Source of the DNA: Marinilabilia salmonicolor
GTDB taxonomy: Bacteria > Bacteroidota > Bacteroidia > Bacteroidales > Marinilabiliaceae
Reading direction: 5' to 3'
DNA length: 64,000 nucleotides
Assembly (NCBI RefSeq): GCF_003003035.1
Contig: NZ_PVTS01000012.1
Location: 62,001 to 126,000 of the forward strand
Of the stretch, positions 44,462 to 51,579 are shown piece by piece. Both the position numbers and the translations under genes were made by a program. How positions within the stretch are numbered: the first letter of the stretch is position 1; each line of letters begins with the position of its first letter. The notes under the pieces were generated by a model. That model was not told the origin of the DNA and did no database searches. It saw nothing but the letters and a program-made list of their open reading frames with translations.

Positions 44462-46831
44462 TTATGGTTTTTTATGCGTCACTTTCTTTCTCCTCTTTTT
44501 CCTCTTCTTAATCTCTTTCTCCGTATTGTAATAATACGAATAGTCTTTCTTCTCAAACTGGGCACCGTTCAAAACAACTCCCACATGCTCCAGTTTTTTC
44601 ATCTTTTCATCATTCAAACATCTTTTGAGGACCGATTTCGGGGTCACATTCTGACGGGTAATAAGTAATGTCAGATCACTATATTTGGTTAAAAGATAGG
44701 CGTCACTGACCAGACCGACCGGAGGAGTGTCAATGATTATAATCTCAAAATGTTTTTTGAGGCTGGCAAATAGCTGATCGGTTTTCTTATTGGCAATTAA
44801 CTCTGTCGGGTTTGGGGGTATGTCTCCGGAGGTTATGATGTTCAGGTTTCCTGTGCTGGATGGTTGAACTAGTGTTTCCCACTCTTTTTCTCCAAGCAGA
44901 TAATGTACCAGTCCCGGTGTTTTTAAATCCGGGAACATCTCTTCGTTAATGGCTGGCATCCTCAGGTCAAACCCCATCAATAAGGTTGTTTTGCCTAACT
45001 GAGCAAATGAATTTGCCAGGTTGGCTGCAAATACGGTTTTTCCCTCTGAAGGAACAGATGAGGTTACCAGGATTGTTTTTTCGGGTTGTTCCAGAGCGTA
45101 AAATCCAATGGAGGTTCTGATGTTTCGGAAGGCTTCGGCCAATGGGGAATGTGAGTTGGCCTCTAACACAGGTCTTTTGTGGGAGTCTGTATGTAGAGGA
45201 ACAGTTCCGATAAGGGGATAGTTAGTTAATTCGGATATTTCGGACTCATCCTGAATCTTATCATTGTTGTACACTTTTAAGAAAACAATAACTGCCGGAA
45301 ACATAAGGCCGAAAACAACAATCATCAGGATACTTCGCGTTTTATCGGGGGTAACCTGTCCCCGGGCTATGGCCTCCTCTACAATTTCGTGGTCGGGAAG
45401 GTTGGCTGACTTTGCCAGCTGAGCTTCCGCCCTGCGCTCGAGCAGGTAGGTGTACATCTCATCATTCATCCGAAACTTCCGCTCAATATTGAGGAGCGTC
45501 TGTTCGGTTTTTGGCAGTTTTCTTATTTCCTGACTCAACTGATAAAGCCTCCTGTTCAGATCGTTCAGAGAAAGTTGCGTTGTTTCAATAATGCTACGTG
45601 TGGTTTGCAGCAATGAATTTCTTAGGGTCTGAATACGATGATTGATGCGGATAATATTCGGGTTTTCTATATTGGTGTTAAATTGCAGACTTGACTTTTC
45701 CGCATTGAGAGAGGCCAATTCTCCAATAAGCTGATTTAATACCGGATCGTTAACCCCCATTGCTGAAGGGGCAACAATGTCATTGATGTCCAGGTTGTTT
45801 TCTATGTTGTTCAAAAGATAGGTGAGGTAATCCAGGCGTGCTTCCAGCGAAGCCTTTTCATTTTCCAGTTCGTTGGACTGGGTAATAATCATTTGTCCCT
45901 GAAAGGACACATCCATAACCTCATTGCGACTTCTGAATCCTTCGAGGACAGACTCTGCGGCAGCGAGTGAGTCCATGACTCCTACAAGTTGCCTTTCAAT
46001 GAATTCAATGGTATTGGAGGCAATTTGATTCTTTTTGTCAAGGGTGTAATTCACTGAGTTCTGAGCCAGTTTGTTAAGGAAGTTTTTCCCTTTTTTGATA
46101 TTGTTCTCAGTAATAGAAATCTCAATAATTGAACTTTCACGGGTTACTCTGTCAAGTCTGATTTTCGATTGATAATGCGCCGCCAGTGTTTTAATGGTTC
46201 TGGTTTTAAATAGGAATTTCCGTCCTATATATCTCTCTCCTCGTGAAATGATTTCCTCATTGGGAACAATTGTAAATACAAAGTTGGGAGTGCTGATTTT
46301 TTCGAAAAACTTATGGGTATCAGAGTAATATTGATTATCGTGGATTAAAGTAAGTGTGAACTGGTCTTTAGAATGAAATTCTACCGAAAAATCGAGGTTT
46401 GACAACTTAACTTCGGAAGTATCCGGAATGACGGTAAACGGACTTTCCTGATAAATTTCATTGGTTCGAAACAAATCATCTTTAAAATAGGAGATGGTAA
46501 AATCAAGTTGTTTTAGCACTTTCTCAATTTGTCGTCGGGAGGTAAGGATGATGAGCTGATTCTCAATGTTGCTTTGACTGCCCAGGTTAATTCCCGGAAG
46601 TGCATTTTCTCCACCGCCTGTCATGGATGATTGAGTTTCACTACCTTCGGATACCAATAATCTTGTACTTATTTGGTATTGTGGGGTGGTGGTTTTATTG
46701 TATAAAATTACTCCTGCTACTGTAAGCGTCAGAAATATTGGAAAGAAGTACCAATACTTCAGCATTTGCTTCAATAACTTTAGAATATTCAGATTGTTTT
46801 CTCTTTCGGTATCTTCGTTGTAATTGGTCAT
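44462..46831 (-). CDS. Wzc-like polysaccharide copolymerase and tyrosine autokinase
   Basis: This 789-residue inner-membrane protein controls chain length and export. It has an N-terminal helix (FFPIFLTLTVAGVILY), a Wzz domain and a long periplasmic coiled-coil part (~170-470) with a G-rich GNVR-like segment, then a second helix (ILMIVVFGLMFPAVIVFL). The cytosolic BY-kinase domain has Walker A SSVPSEGKT (near 590), Walker A' LLMGFDLRMP and Walker B IIIDTPPVG. The C-terminal tail has only one short tyrosine cluster (YSYYY) followed by a very basic end, rather than the usual long Tyr-rich tail. It is the second gene of a minus-strand pair with the Wza-like gene. Confidence 0.9.
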   Translation of the reverse strand: MTNYNEDTERENNLNILKLLKQMLKYWYFFPIFLTLTVAGVILYNKTTTPQYQISTRLLVSEGSETQSSMTGGGENALPGINLGSQSNIENQLIILTSRRQIEKVLKQLDFTISYFKDDLFRTNEIYQESPFTVIPDTSEVKLSNLDFSVEFHSKDQFTLTLIHDNQYYSDTHKFFEKISTPNFVFTIVPNEEIISRGERYIGRKFLFKTRTIKTLAAHYQSKIRLDRVTRESSIIEISITENNIKKGKNFLNKLAQNSVNYTLDKKNQIASNTIEFIERQLVGVMDSLAAAESVLEGFRSRNEVMDVSFQGQMIITQSNELENEKASLEARLDYLTYLLNNIENNLDINDIVAPSAMGVNDPVLNQLIGELASLNAEKSSLQFNTNIENPNIIRINHRIQTLRNSLLQTTRSIIETTQLSLNDLNRRLYQLSQEIRKLPKTEQTLLNIERKFRMNDEMYTYLLERRAEAQLAKSANLPDHEIVEEAIARGQVTPDKTRSILMIVVFGLMFPAVIVFLKVYNNDKIQDESEISELTNYPLIGTVPLHTDSHKRPVLEANSHSPLAEAFRNIRTSIGFYALEQPEKTILVTSSVPSEGKTVFAANLANSFAQLGKTTLLMGFDLRMPAINEEMFPDLKTPGLVHYLLGEKEWETLVQPSSTGNLNIITSGDIPPNPTELIANKKTDQLFASLKKHFEIIIIDTPPVGLVSDAYLLTKYSDLTLLITRQNVTPKSVLKRCLNDEKMKKLEHVGVVLNGAQFEKKDYSYYYNTEKEIKKRKKRRKKVTHKKP

Positions 46832-46842
46832 TCTTCAAATCT

Positions 46843-47637
46843 TTAGTTTTCTTCCCGCGAGTTCAGATAAGTAAGTATGGCAAAGGTGGCTGTAATCATG
46901 GAAACTCCTGCTGTAACAAAAGTGGTGTTCAGACTAAGTGCCTTGTAAGGTCTGGGTTCCACATAAATGATGTCGCCTGGTTGCAACCAGAAATATTGGG
47001 AGTAGATGGTTCGCTCGTCTGTGATGTCTATGATAAACATTTGAGGAATTTCATTCCGATGACGAATAAGGCGTACTTTTTTCCTGTTTCCAAAGTCTGT
47101 AAGGTCTCCTGCCAGACTGAGTGCTTCTATGATGTTAATTTTTTCACTGTTGAGTGGGAATCTTCCGGGCATATTAACTTCTCCAATAACAGTAATGTTG
47201 TCGTTCAATTGTTTCACGATGACATTGCTTTGCTCCAGATATCGGCTGACAGCAAGGGTGAGTTTGTCTCGTATTTCTTCCAACGTGAGGCCTGCAACAA
47301 ATATTTTCCCAATAAACGGGTATTCAATTGATCCGTCCATGTCCACCCGGTATCCTAAAAGACTTGTTGCTGATGCTGATTCCGGCATGTTGGTATAGCC
47401 TGATTCATTATTCAGGAAAGCCGATGTTTGTTCATCAAGACTGGTTACACGTATGTAAAGCAGATCATTAACTTCAACTTTGTATTCGGGCGGATTCTGC
47501 AAAAAAGTTCCATCAATATCATTTAATTTCCGTGGCAGGTCTCCGTCCAGGTAGATGGATTTTTTCAGGGAATAGCATGAAGAAAAAAGTACTACAACCA
47601 GGCTTACAATCAATGTTCTTATCAATCCGTTTATCAT
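46843..47637 (-). CDS. Wza-like outer-membrane polysaccharide export (OPX) lipoprotein
   Basis: This 264-residue lipoprotein has the signal MINGLIRTLIVSLVVVLFSSC with Cys 21. The poly_export domain (YKVEVNDLLYIRVTSLDEQ near 55) is followed by an SLBB domain (ITVIGEVNMPGRFPL near 150), and a C-terminal hydrophobic helix (VSMITATFAILTYL near 243) can insert into the outer membrane. It is short for Wza and typical of Bacteroidota OPX proteins. It begins the minus-strand unit, with Wzc 11 bp downstream. The candidate promoter is in the divergent region. Confidence 0.9.
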   Translation of the reverse strand: MINGLIRTLIVSLVVVLFSSCYSLKKSIYLDGDLPRKLNDIDGTFLQNPPEYKVEVNDLLYIRVTSLDEQTSAFLNNESGYTNMPESASATSLLGYRVDMDGSIEYPFIGKIFVAGLTLEEIRDKLTLAVSRYLEQSNVIVKQLNDNITVIGEVNMPGRFPLNSEKINIIEALSLAGDLTDFGNRKKVRLIRHRNEIPQMFIIDITDERTIYSQYFWLQPGDIIYVEPRPYKALSLNTTFVTAGVSMITATFAILTYLNSREEN

Positions 47638-47964
47638 TTTCTGGAATTTTATCAGATAGTAATTTTTTTATGACCTCAATTTCAACCAAAGTTACGGTAT
47701 AATGCAAGAAAATAATCAAGGAAATATTTGCGCTGGTCAAATAAAATGCAGGGTTTGGGTATTTTGGAAGATTGGGAGAATTTTTGAGAATCAGTTTTAG
47801 TCTTGCGACGTTAAAAAGTATGACTTAAAATTCAGGCTGAAAAAACATAAATTTATGCCACTCAAATAAAAGTATAGCGCTTCTGTCAAAATACAATCGA
47901 CAACGGTTGGCTTTCTACTTATATTTCAAAAACATTAATTGTTTTCAAAGTTAATTTTGTTGTT
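47638..47964. promoter_or_regulatory. Divergent promoter region (wza-like, minus; SGNH lipoprotein, plus)
   Basis: This is 327 bp of non-coding DNA. On the minus strand, TAACTTTG (plus-strand positions 47687-47694) fits the -7 consensus and lies ~50 bp from the OPX start, but the -33 box is poor. On the plus strand, TAATTTTG at 47952-47959 fits the consensus but is only 5 bp from the ATG at 47965, so it would give a leaderless message or is accidental. No other structure was found. Confidence 0.4.
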
Positions 47965-48804
47965 ATGAGAATATTATTGTTTGTCTTTTCTTTATTATTA
48001 GTGGCAGGAGTTGGGTTTTCCGGTTGTGGTAGATCTAAAGTGGATAACTCTGATAAAGCAAAAAATGCCAAAGTTGTTTTTTTGCATCACAGCACAGGTG
48101 GAGTTATTTGGCGGGTGGAAAACAGCCTTTGGGCGAGAGTTAAACGGAAAATAGGTTTTGAGACAGGAATCCCGCGGTGGTTTGATAAGTATAATAAACA
48201 AAATGGAACCAATTATCAGATTCGTGAAATGAATTTTCCAAAACGCGATCCATATGGCTGGAATAATTATCCATATGACTATTATAATATATGGGTGAAA
48301 AACGGGCATCAGGATTATTTTATGGAGGAGCCCACATTAAAAACACTTACCGCCGATTATGATGTTGTCATCTTCAAGCATTGTTTTCCTGCAAGTGATA
48401 TTGTATTTGATATTCAGCCTGATGTGAATTCGGATGTTAAGTCAGTGGAGAATTACAAATTACAATATGAAGCTTTAAAAAAGGAGATGTATAAATATCC
48501 TGATACAAAATTTCTGCTTTGGACGCCTCCAGCTCTTGTCGAAGCTGCAACCACTCCGGAGTCAGCCAGGGCAGCAACAGAGTTCTCATTGTGGGTGATT
48601 GAAGAGTGGGATCAGCCGGATGACAACATTTTTATCTGGGACTTCAGAACTCTGGAAACAGAGGGGGGAATTTATCTGGCTCCTGAAAATGCTGCTGGCG
48701 AAAGGGATTCTCATCCATCCTATTCGTTTGCAAAACGGATTTATCCGCTTTTTGCGCGCAGAATTGTTGAAGTGATCGAACATGCACCCCGGAATGTGAA
48801 ATAA
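47965..48804 (+). CDS. SGNH/GDSL-like lipoprotein
   Basis: This 279-residue exported lipoprotein has the signal MRILLFVFSLLLVAGVGFSGC with Cys 21. FLHHSTGGVIW (near 38-48) corresponds to the block I strand-turn of SGNH folds but carries HST in place of GDS. DYDVVIFKHCFPASDI (near 132) resembles the blocks with Asn/Gly, and GERDSHPSYSFAK near the C-terminus offers an Asp-x-His pair. It is followed at 28 bp by an acyl carrier protein gene, an unusual pairing of exported and cytosolic products. A role in deacylating or transferring acyl groups on the EPS is plausible. Sequence support for catalysis is partial. Confidence 0.6.
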   Translation: MRILLFVFSLLLVAGVGFSGCGRSKVDNSDKAKNAKVVFLHHSTGGVIWRVENSLWARVKRKIGFETGIPRWFDKYNKQNGTNYQIREMNFPKRDPYGWNNYPYDYYNIWVKNGHQDYFMEEPTLKTLTADYDVVIFKHCFPASDIVFDIQPDVNSDVKSVENYKLQYEALKKEMYKYPDTKFLLWTPPALVEAATTPESARAATEFSLWVIEEWDQPDDNIFIWDFRTLETEGGIYLAPENAAGERDSHPSYSFAKRIYPLFARRIVEVIEHAPRNVK

Positions 48805-48832
48805 GTTAAACTAATAGATAAAATTGAAACAA

Positions 48833-49078
48833 ATGAAGGAATCAGTTAAAAACTTTATTGCAGAAACATCTTTTACCGATCCTGCAAAAATAAAAGATGA
48901 TACAATGCTTTTTGAGGAGGGAATTTTTGACTCAATGGGTTTGTTGAGTCTGATCTCTTTTTTGGAAGAAAACTTTGGAGTACAGACTGATGATGTGGAT
49001 CTGATGGAGGATAATTTTAAAAACCTGAATGCTATTGAGGGGTATGTTAAGATGAAAAAAAGTTATTCAGAAGTCTAG
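48833..49078 (+). CDS. Stand-alone acyl carrier protein
   Basis: This 81-residue PP-binding protein has four predicted helices and the phosphopantetheine site FDSMGLLSL, with Ser at about residue 35. It is acidic (EEGIFD, DDVDLMEDN), as is usual. It is not the housekeeping AcpP: there is no fab gene nearby, and the DSM/GLLSLISFLEE sequence belongs to the small ACPs of polysaccharide or natural-product loci. ATG 48833 is chosen over TTG 48824. It most likely carries an acyl or aminoacyl group loaded by an AMP-forming ligase (candidates at 1139, 10388 and 32121). A terminator is not obvious before the convergent gene. Confidence 0.88.
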   Translation: MKESVKNFIAETSFTDPAKIKDDTMLFEEGIFDSMGLLSLISFLEENFGVQTDDVDLMEDNFKNLNAIEGYVKMKKSYSEV

Positions 49079-49100
49079 GGGGTAACCGGATTTTACCTTT

Positions 49101-49718
49101 TTACAGCTCCAGCTCTCCTTTTCCCTGCCTTACAATTTCAAACTCACCCTCTGTGGTACAGTCCACAATAGTAGACGCTTCGTTTCCGCCATAACCCCCA
49201 TCAATTACAATATCCACCAGGTTCTGATATTTTTCATGAATCAGTTCCGGATCTGTTGTATATTCCAGGATTTCATCCTCATCCTTGATGGAAGTACTGA
49301 GAATCGGATTGCCCAGTTCTTTGACAATCTCAATAGCAATGGGGTTGTCAGGGATTCTGAGGCCGATGGTTTTTTTGTTGCTTTTGAAAAATTTCGGAAC
49401 GCTATTGCTTGCCTGTAAAATGAAGGTAAAAGGCCCCGGCAGATTCTTTTTTACAAGCTTAAATGTGGCACTTCCCAGGGGCTTTGTATAGTCCGAGAGA
49501 TGGCTCAGATCACTGCAAATGAATGAAAGGTGATCTTTTTTGGGGTTGATGCCTTTGATGCGTGCAATTTTCTCCAGTGCTTTTGTATTATTTATGTCGC
49601 ACCCCAGACCATAGACTGTGTCGGTGGGGTAGATAACAATGCCACCATTACGCAATACTTCAACCACCTTTTGTATTTCACGGGGATTGGGATTTTCCGG
49701 ATAGATTTTTACGAGCAT
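49101..49718 (-). CDS. Sua5/YciO/YrdC-family protein (threonylcarbamoyl-AMP synthase family)
   Basis: This 205-residue cytosolic enzyme family makes threonylcarbamoyl-AMP for the t6A37 modification of ANN-decoding tRNAs. [16 protein letters not shown] (near 27) and [15 protein letters not shown] (near 132) are the family hallmarks. [14 protein letters not shown] and a STIVDCT strand near the end fit the YciO-like branch, which lacks the separate Sua5 domain. ATG at 49718 ([11 protein letters not shown]) is preferred, because an upstream Met at 49751 would overlap a TAnnTTTG promoter box. Confidence 0.85.
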   Translation of the reverse strand: MLVKIYPENPNPREIQKVVEVLRNGGIVIYPTDTVYGLGCDINNTKALEKIARIKGINPKKDHLSFICSDLSHLSDYTKPLGSATFKLVKKNLPGPFTFILQASNSVPKFFKSNKKTIGLRIPDNPIAIEIVKELGNPILSTSIKDEDEILEYTTDPELIHEKYQNLVDIVIDGGYGGNEASTIVDCTTEGEFEIVRQGKGELEL

Positions 49719-49748
49719 AGCATCTTTGATTATTGGTTCAGCAACAAA

Positions 49749-49756
49749 CAAATATA
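49749..49756 (-). promoter_or_regulatory. Candidate -7 promoter box of the Sua5/YciO gene
   Basis: The minus strand reads TATATTTG, an exact TAnnTTTG match about 30 bp upstream of the start at 49718. No TTTG is seen 19 bp further upstream, so confidence is limited. Confidence 0.4.
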
Positions 49757-49787
49757 AGCATAGATTATTATGAATGACAGGTTATAA

Positions 49788-49824
49788 ATAAAAAAACGCC
49801 TGACTCAAAAAGAAGCAGGCGTTA
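49788..49824 (-). terminator. Terminator of the tRNA cluster
   Basis: On the minus strand, AACGCCTGCTTC pairs with its partner ending CAGGCGTT, followed by a run of seven T. It lies 7 bp past the last tRNA-Gly. Confidence 0.8.
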
Positions 49825-49830
49825 TTTTGA

Positions 49831-49902
49831 GCGGGAAACGGGACTCAAACCCGCGACCCTCAGCTTGGAAGGCTGATGCTCTATCAACTGAGCTATTCCC
49901 GC
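49831..49902 (-). tRNA. tRNA-Gly (anticodon TCC), copy 2
   Basis: This is a 72-nt cloverleaf. The acceptor stem is GCGGGAA/TTCCCGC and the D arm is AGCTCAGTTGATAGAGC. The anticodon stem TCAGC/GCTGA carries loop CTTCCAA, so the anticodon is TCC. The T-arm is CGGGTTTGAGTCCCG. No CCA is encoded. It is identical to the upstream copy at 50019-50090. Confidence 0.97.
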
Positions 49903-49978
49903 AAAAGTGGGGCAGAACAGGTTTTGTGTTTTCAAATAACAGAGGTCTTAATAAACCTGAACCATAAAAATAAGACCT

Positions 49979-50013
49979 AAAAAAACCTGATCGCATTACA
50001 ATCAGGCTTTTTT
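49979..50013 (-). terminator. Terminator between the two tRNA-Gly genes
   Basis: GCCTGAT and ATCAGG form a stem around TGTAATGCG on the minus strand, followed by seven T. A complementary A-run on the other side makes it symmetrical. It implies that the last tRNA-Gly needs read-through or its own promoter. Confidence 0.7.
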
Positions 50014-50018
50014 ATTGA

Positions 50019-50090
50019 GCGGGAAACGGGACTCAAACCCGCGACCCTCAGCTTGGAAGGCTGATGCTCTATCAACTGAGCTATTCCCGC
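50019..50090 (-). tRNA. tRNA-Gly (anticodon TCC), copy 1
   Basis: This 72-nt cloverleaf is identical to the gene at 49831. It has anticodon loop CTTCCAA in a TCAGC/GCTGA stem, and there is no encoded CCA. It follows the tRNA-Tyr by six bases. Confidence 0.97.
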
Positions 50091-50096
50091 AAAAAG

Positions 50097-50178
50097 TGGG
50101 GAGAGCAGGATTCGAACCTACGAAGGCTGAGCCAACAGATTTACAGTCTGCCCCGTTTGACCGCTTCGGTATCTCCCC
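50097..50178 (-). tRNA. tRNA-Tyr (anticodon GTA), copy 2
   Basis: This is an 82-nt class II tRNA with a long variable arm. The acceptor is GGGGAGA/TCTCCCC, and the anticodon loop CTGTAAA in a GCAGA/TCTGT stem gives GTA. The T-arm holds GGTTCGAATCC. It is identical to the copy at 50428. Confidence 0.97.
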
Positions 50179-50287
50179 GGTAATTTAAAAGAACGTTTAC
50201 AGGCCTTGTAATGCCTTGCGTTTGGGACGACAAAGATAAATAAATTATCTTATCTGCAAACGAAATGTTGATATAATTTTTTGTGAG

Positions 50288-50361
50288 AGCCAATAGAGGG
50301 ATTCGAACCCCCGACCGGCTGATTACAAATCAGCTGCTCTGGCCAACTGAGCTATATTGGC
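50288..50361 (-). tRNA. tRNA-Thr (anticodon TGT), copy 2
   Basis: This is a 74-nt cloverleaf with acceptor GCCAATA/TATTGGC plus one discriminator base. The anticodon stem GCTGA/TCAGC holds TTTGTAA (anticodon TGT), and the T-arm holds GGTTCGAATCC. It is identical in body to the copy at 50557. Confidence 0.97.
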
Positions 50362-50394
50362 ATTGTGCACCGTAGCTTAAGTGAAGGTGCGCTT

Positions 50395-50424
50395 TGTCCT
50401 CCTTTGCCAAGGCTAAGGAGGAGG
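50395..50424. repeat. Small REP-like palindrome in the tRNA spacer
   Basis: TCCTCCTTTGCC and GGCTAAGGAGGA pair around AA in the spacer between tRNA-Thr copy 2 and tRNA-Tyr copy 1. It forms a 12-base arm with one mismatched pair and may be a processing or REP hairpin. Confidence 0.55.
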
Positions 50425-50427
50425 CTG

Positions 50428-50509
50428 TGGGGAGAGCAGGATTCGAACCTACGAAGGCTGAGCCAACAGATTTACAGTCTGCCCCGTTTGACCGCTTCGG
50501 TATCTCCCC
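50428..50509 (-). tRNA. tRNA-Tyr (anticodon GTA), copy 1
   Basis: This 82-nt class II tRNA is identical to the one at 50097, with anticodon loop CTGTAAA. It lies 47 bp downstream of tRNA-Thr copy 1 on the minus strand. Confidence 0.97.
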
Positions 50510-50556
50510 GGTAATAAATTTCACAAGACCCGCAATTTCAAAGATCAAAAATGGTG

Positions 50557-50630
50557 AGCCAATAGAGGGATTCGAACCCCCGACCGGCTGATTACAAATC
50601 AGCTGCTCTGGCCAACTGAGCTATATTGGC
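50557..50630 (-). tRNA. tRNA-Thr (anticodon TGT), copy 1
   Basis: This 74-nt cloverleaf has anticodon loop TTTGTAA. Its 5' end lies one or two bases from the 3' end of the SRP RNA, so RNase P cleavage of this tRNA would also release the SRP RNA 3' end. Confidence 0.97.
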
Positions 50631-50631
50631 A

Positions 50632-50735
50632 GGGCGGGTAAGCTACCTATATCGCACCGCTACAACCGCCTACCCTTGCTGCCGTCAGGCCCTGGGGGAG
50701 TTCAGCAGGAGCTGGTCGTATAGGACTTACCCGGG
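50632..50735 (-). ncRNA. ffs: Signal recognition particle RNA (4.5S-type)
   Basis: This ~104-nt minus-strand RNA carries the conserved SRP core. The apical half reads GGCAGCAAGGGTAGGCGG next to CCTGCTGAACTCCCCCAGG, and the 3' part reads GCGGTGCGATATAGG. The outer helix GGGTAAG...CTTACCC plus TCCTATA...TATAGG closes the molecule. It binds Ffh and targets nascent membrane proteins to SecYEG. It heads the tRNA cluster and has its own promoter ending a few bases upstream of the 5' end. Confidence 0.92.
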
Positions 50736-50738
50736 GTG

Positions 50739-50769
50739 CAAAAGTAGAAATTTTACCATTGCCGGCAAA
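50739..50769 (-). promoter_or_regulatory. Promoter of the SRP RNA-tRNA operon
   Basis: The minus strand reads TTTG, exactly 19 bases, then TACTTTTG. This is a perfect fit to the Bacteroidota consensus TTTG-N19-TAnnTTTG. The predicted start lies about 5-7 bases downstream, matching the expected 5' end of the SRP RNA. Confidence 0.85.
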
Positions 50770-51003
50770 TTTCCGGGTGAAAAAAATTTGTGGTTTTTGG
50801 GTAGTTTATAGCTAATGTGTTTGATTTCAATTTGTTTTTAAACAAAATTTTTTCAATTTTTCTTTTAAATGGTTGACTTCTGACATAGCACGAAGCAATT
50901 TGAATGTAATGGAGAAAGCAATGAGGCATTCTCATTTTTTTCTCGGTAAACAGGGACAATTTATGTATTTTAGCCGTCTATTAATTTGAAATAAGTTACA
51001 TAA

Positions 51004-51579
51004 ATGATGGATAATTTGTCAACAGAAAAGACAGACAGGGAGTTACAAAAGAATAAAGCCCGGTTTATCTTGAATCAGGGGGCTTTTATGGGCCTTGCAC
51101 TTGCTGGTGTTTTCTGGTTTACACAGGTGACCGGACTTGAAACCTCTTTTTTGAATAATGTATTGACCTGGTTGGTTTATATAGGCTTTATTCATATCTC
51201 CATGGTTCGCTATCGTCAGAATTATTTGGGCGGTTTGTTGGGATACGGACAGGGAGTTTGGCTGGGGACCCGAATGGGAATGTTAGCAGGTATCATTTTA
51301 GGCGCCTGGATGTTTCTGTATATGAAAGTGATTAATCCTGGCTATACCGATGAGCTGATTGTCCAGATGCAGGAATCTTATCTTTCTATGGGAATGTCAG
51401 AGAATGAGGTTGCTCAAATGGAAGATCTCTTTTCTCTGGTTGCCAATCCGGCTTTAATGATTACATCAGGTGTTTTTGGTGCCGGTTTCACGGCTTTGCT
51501 TTTCTCTCTGATCATTGCCATATTCCAGCGCCGAAGACCGCAGGACCCGTTTTCTAATGCGATGAAAAACATTGAGTAA
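51004..51579 (+). CDS. DUF4199 membrane protein
   Basis: This 191-residue protein has four predicted membrane helices and the DUF4199 pattern: FILNQGAFMGLALAGVFWF near residue 20, the GLLGYGQGVWLGTRMGMLAG segment near 80, and MSENEVAQME in a loop before the last helix. DUF4199 is found almost only in Bacteroidota, usually directly before a GT2 gene, as here (one-base stop/start overlap). The function is unknown; it may support the membrane-bound GT2. Confidence 0.85.
   Translation: MMDNLSTEKTDRELQKNKARFILNQGAFMGLALAGVFWFTQVTGLETSFLNNVLTWLVYIGFIHISMVRYRQNYLGGLLGYGQGVWLGTRMGMLAGIILGAWMFLYMKVINPGYTDELIVQMQESYLSMGMSENEVAQMEDLFSLVANPALMITSGVFGAGFTALLFSLIIAIFQRRRPQDPFSNAMKNIE

Noticed and set aside
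46738-47331. 197-codon plus-strand open frame opposite wza/wzc
   Set aside because: It is the shadow of two well-supported minus-strand genes and lacks family similarity.
50330-50591. Open frames on both strands across the tRNA genes
   Set aside because: They read through tRNA-Thr and tRNA-Tyr; phrases such as GRAGFEPT are well-known artefacts of antisense tRNA translation.
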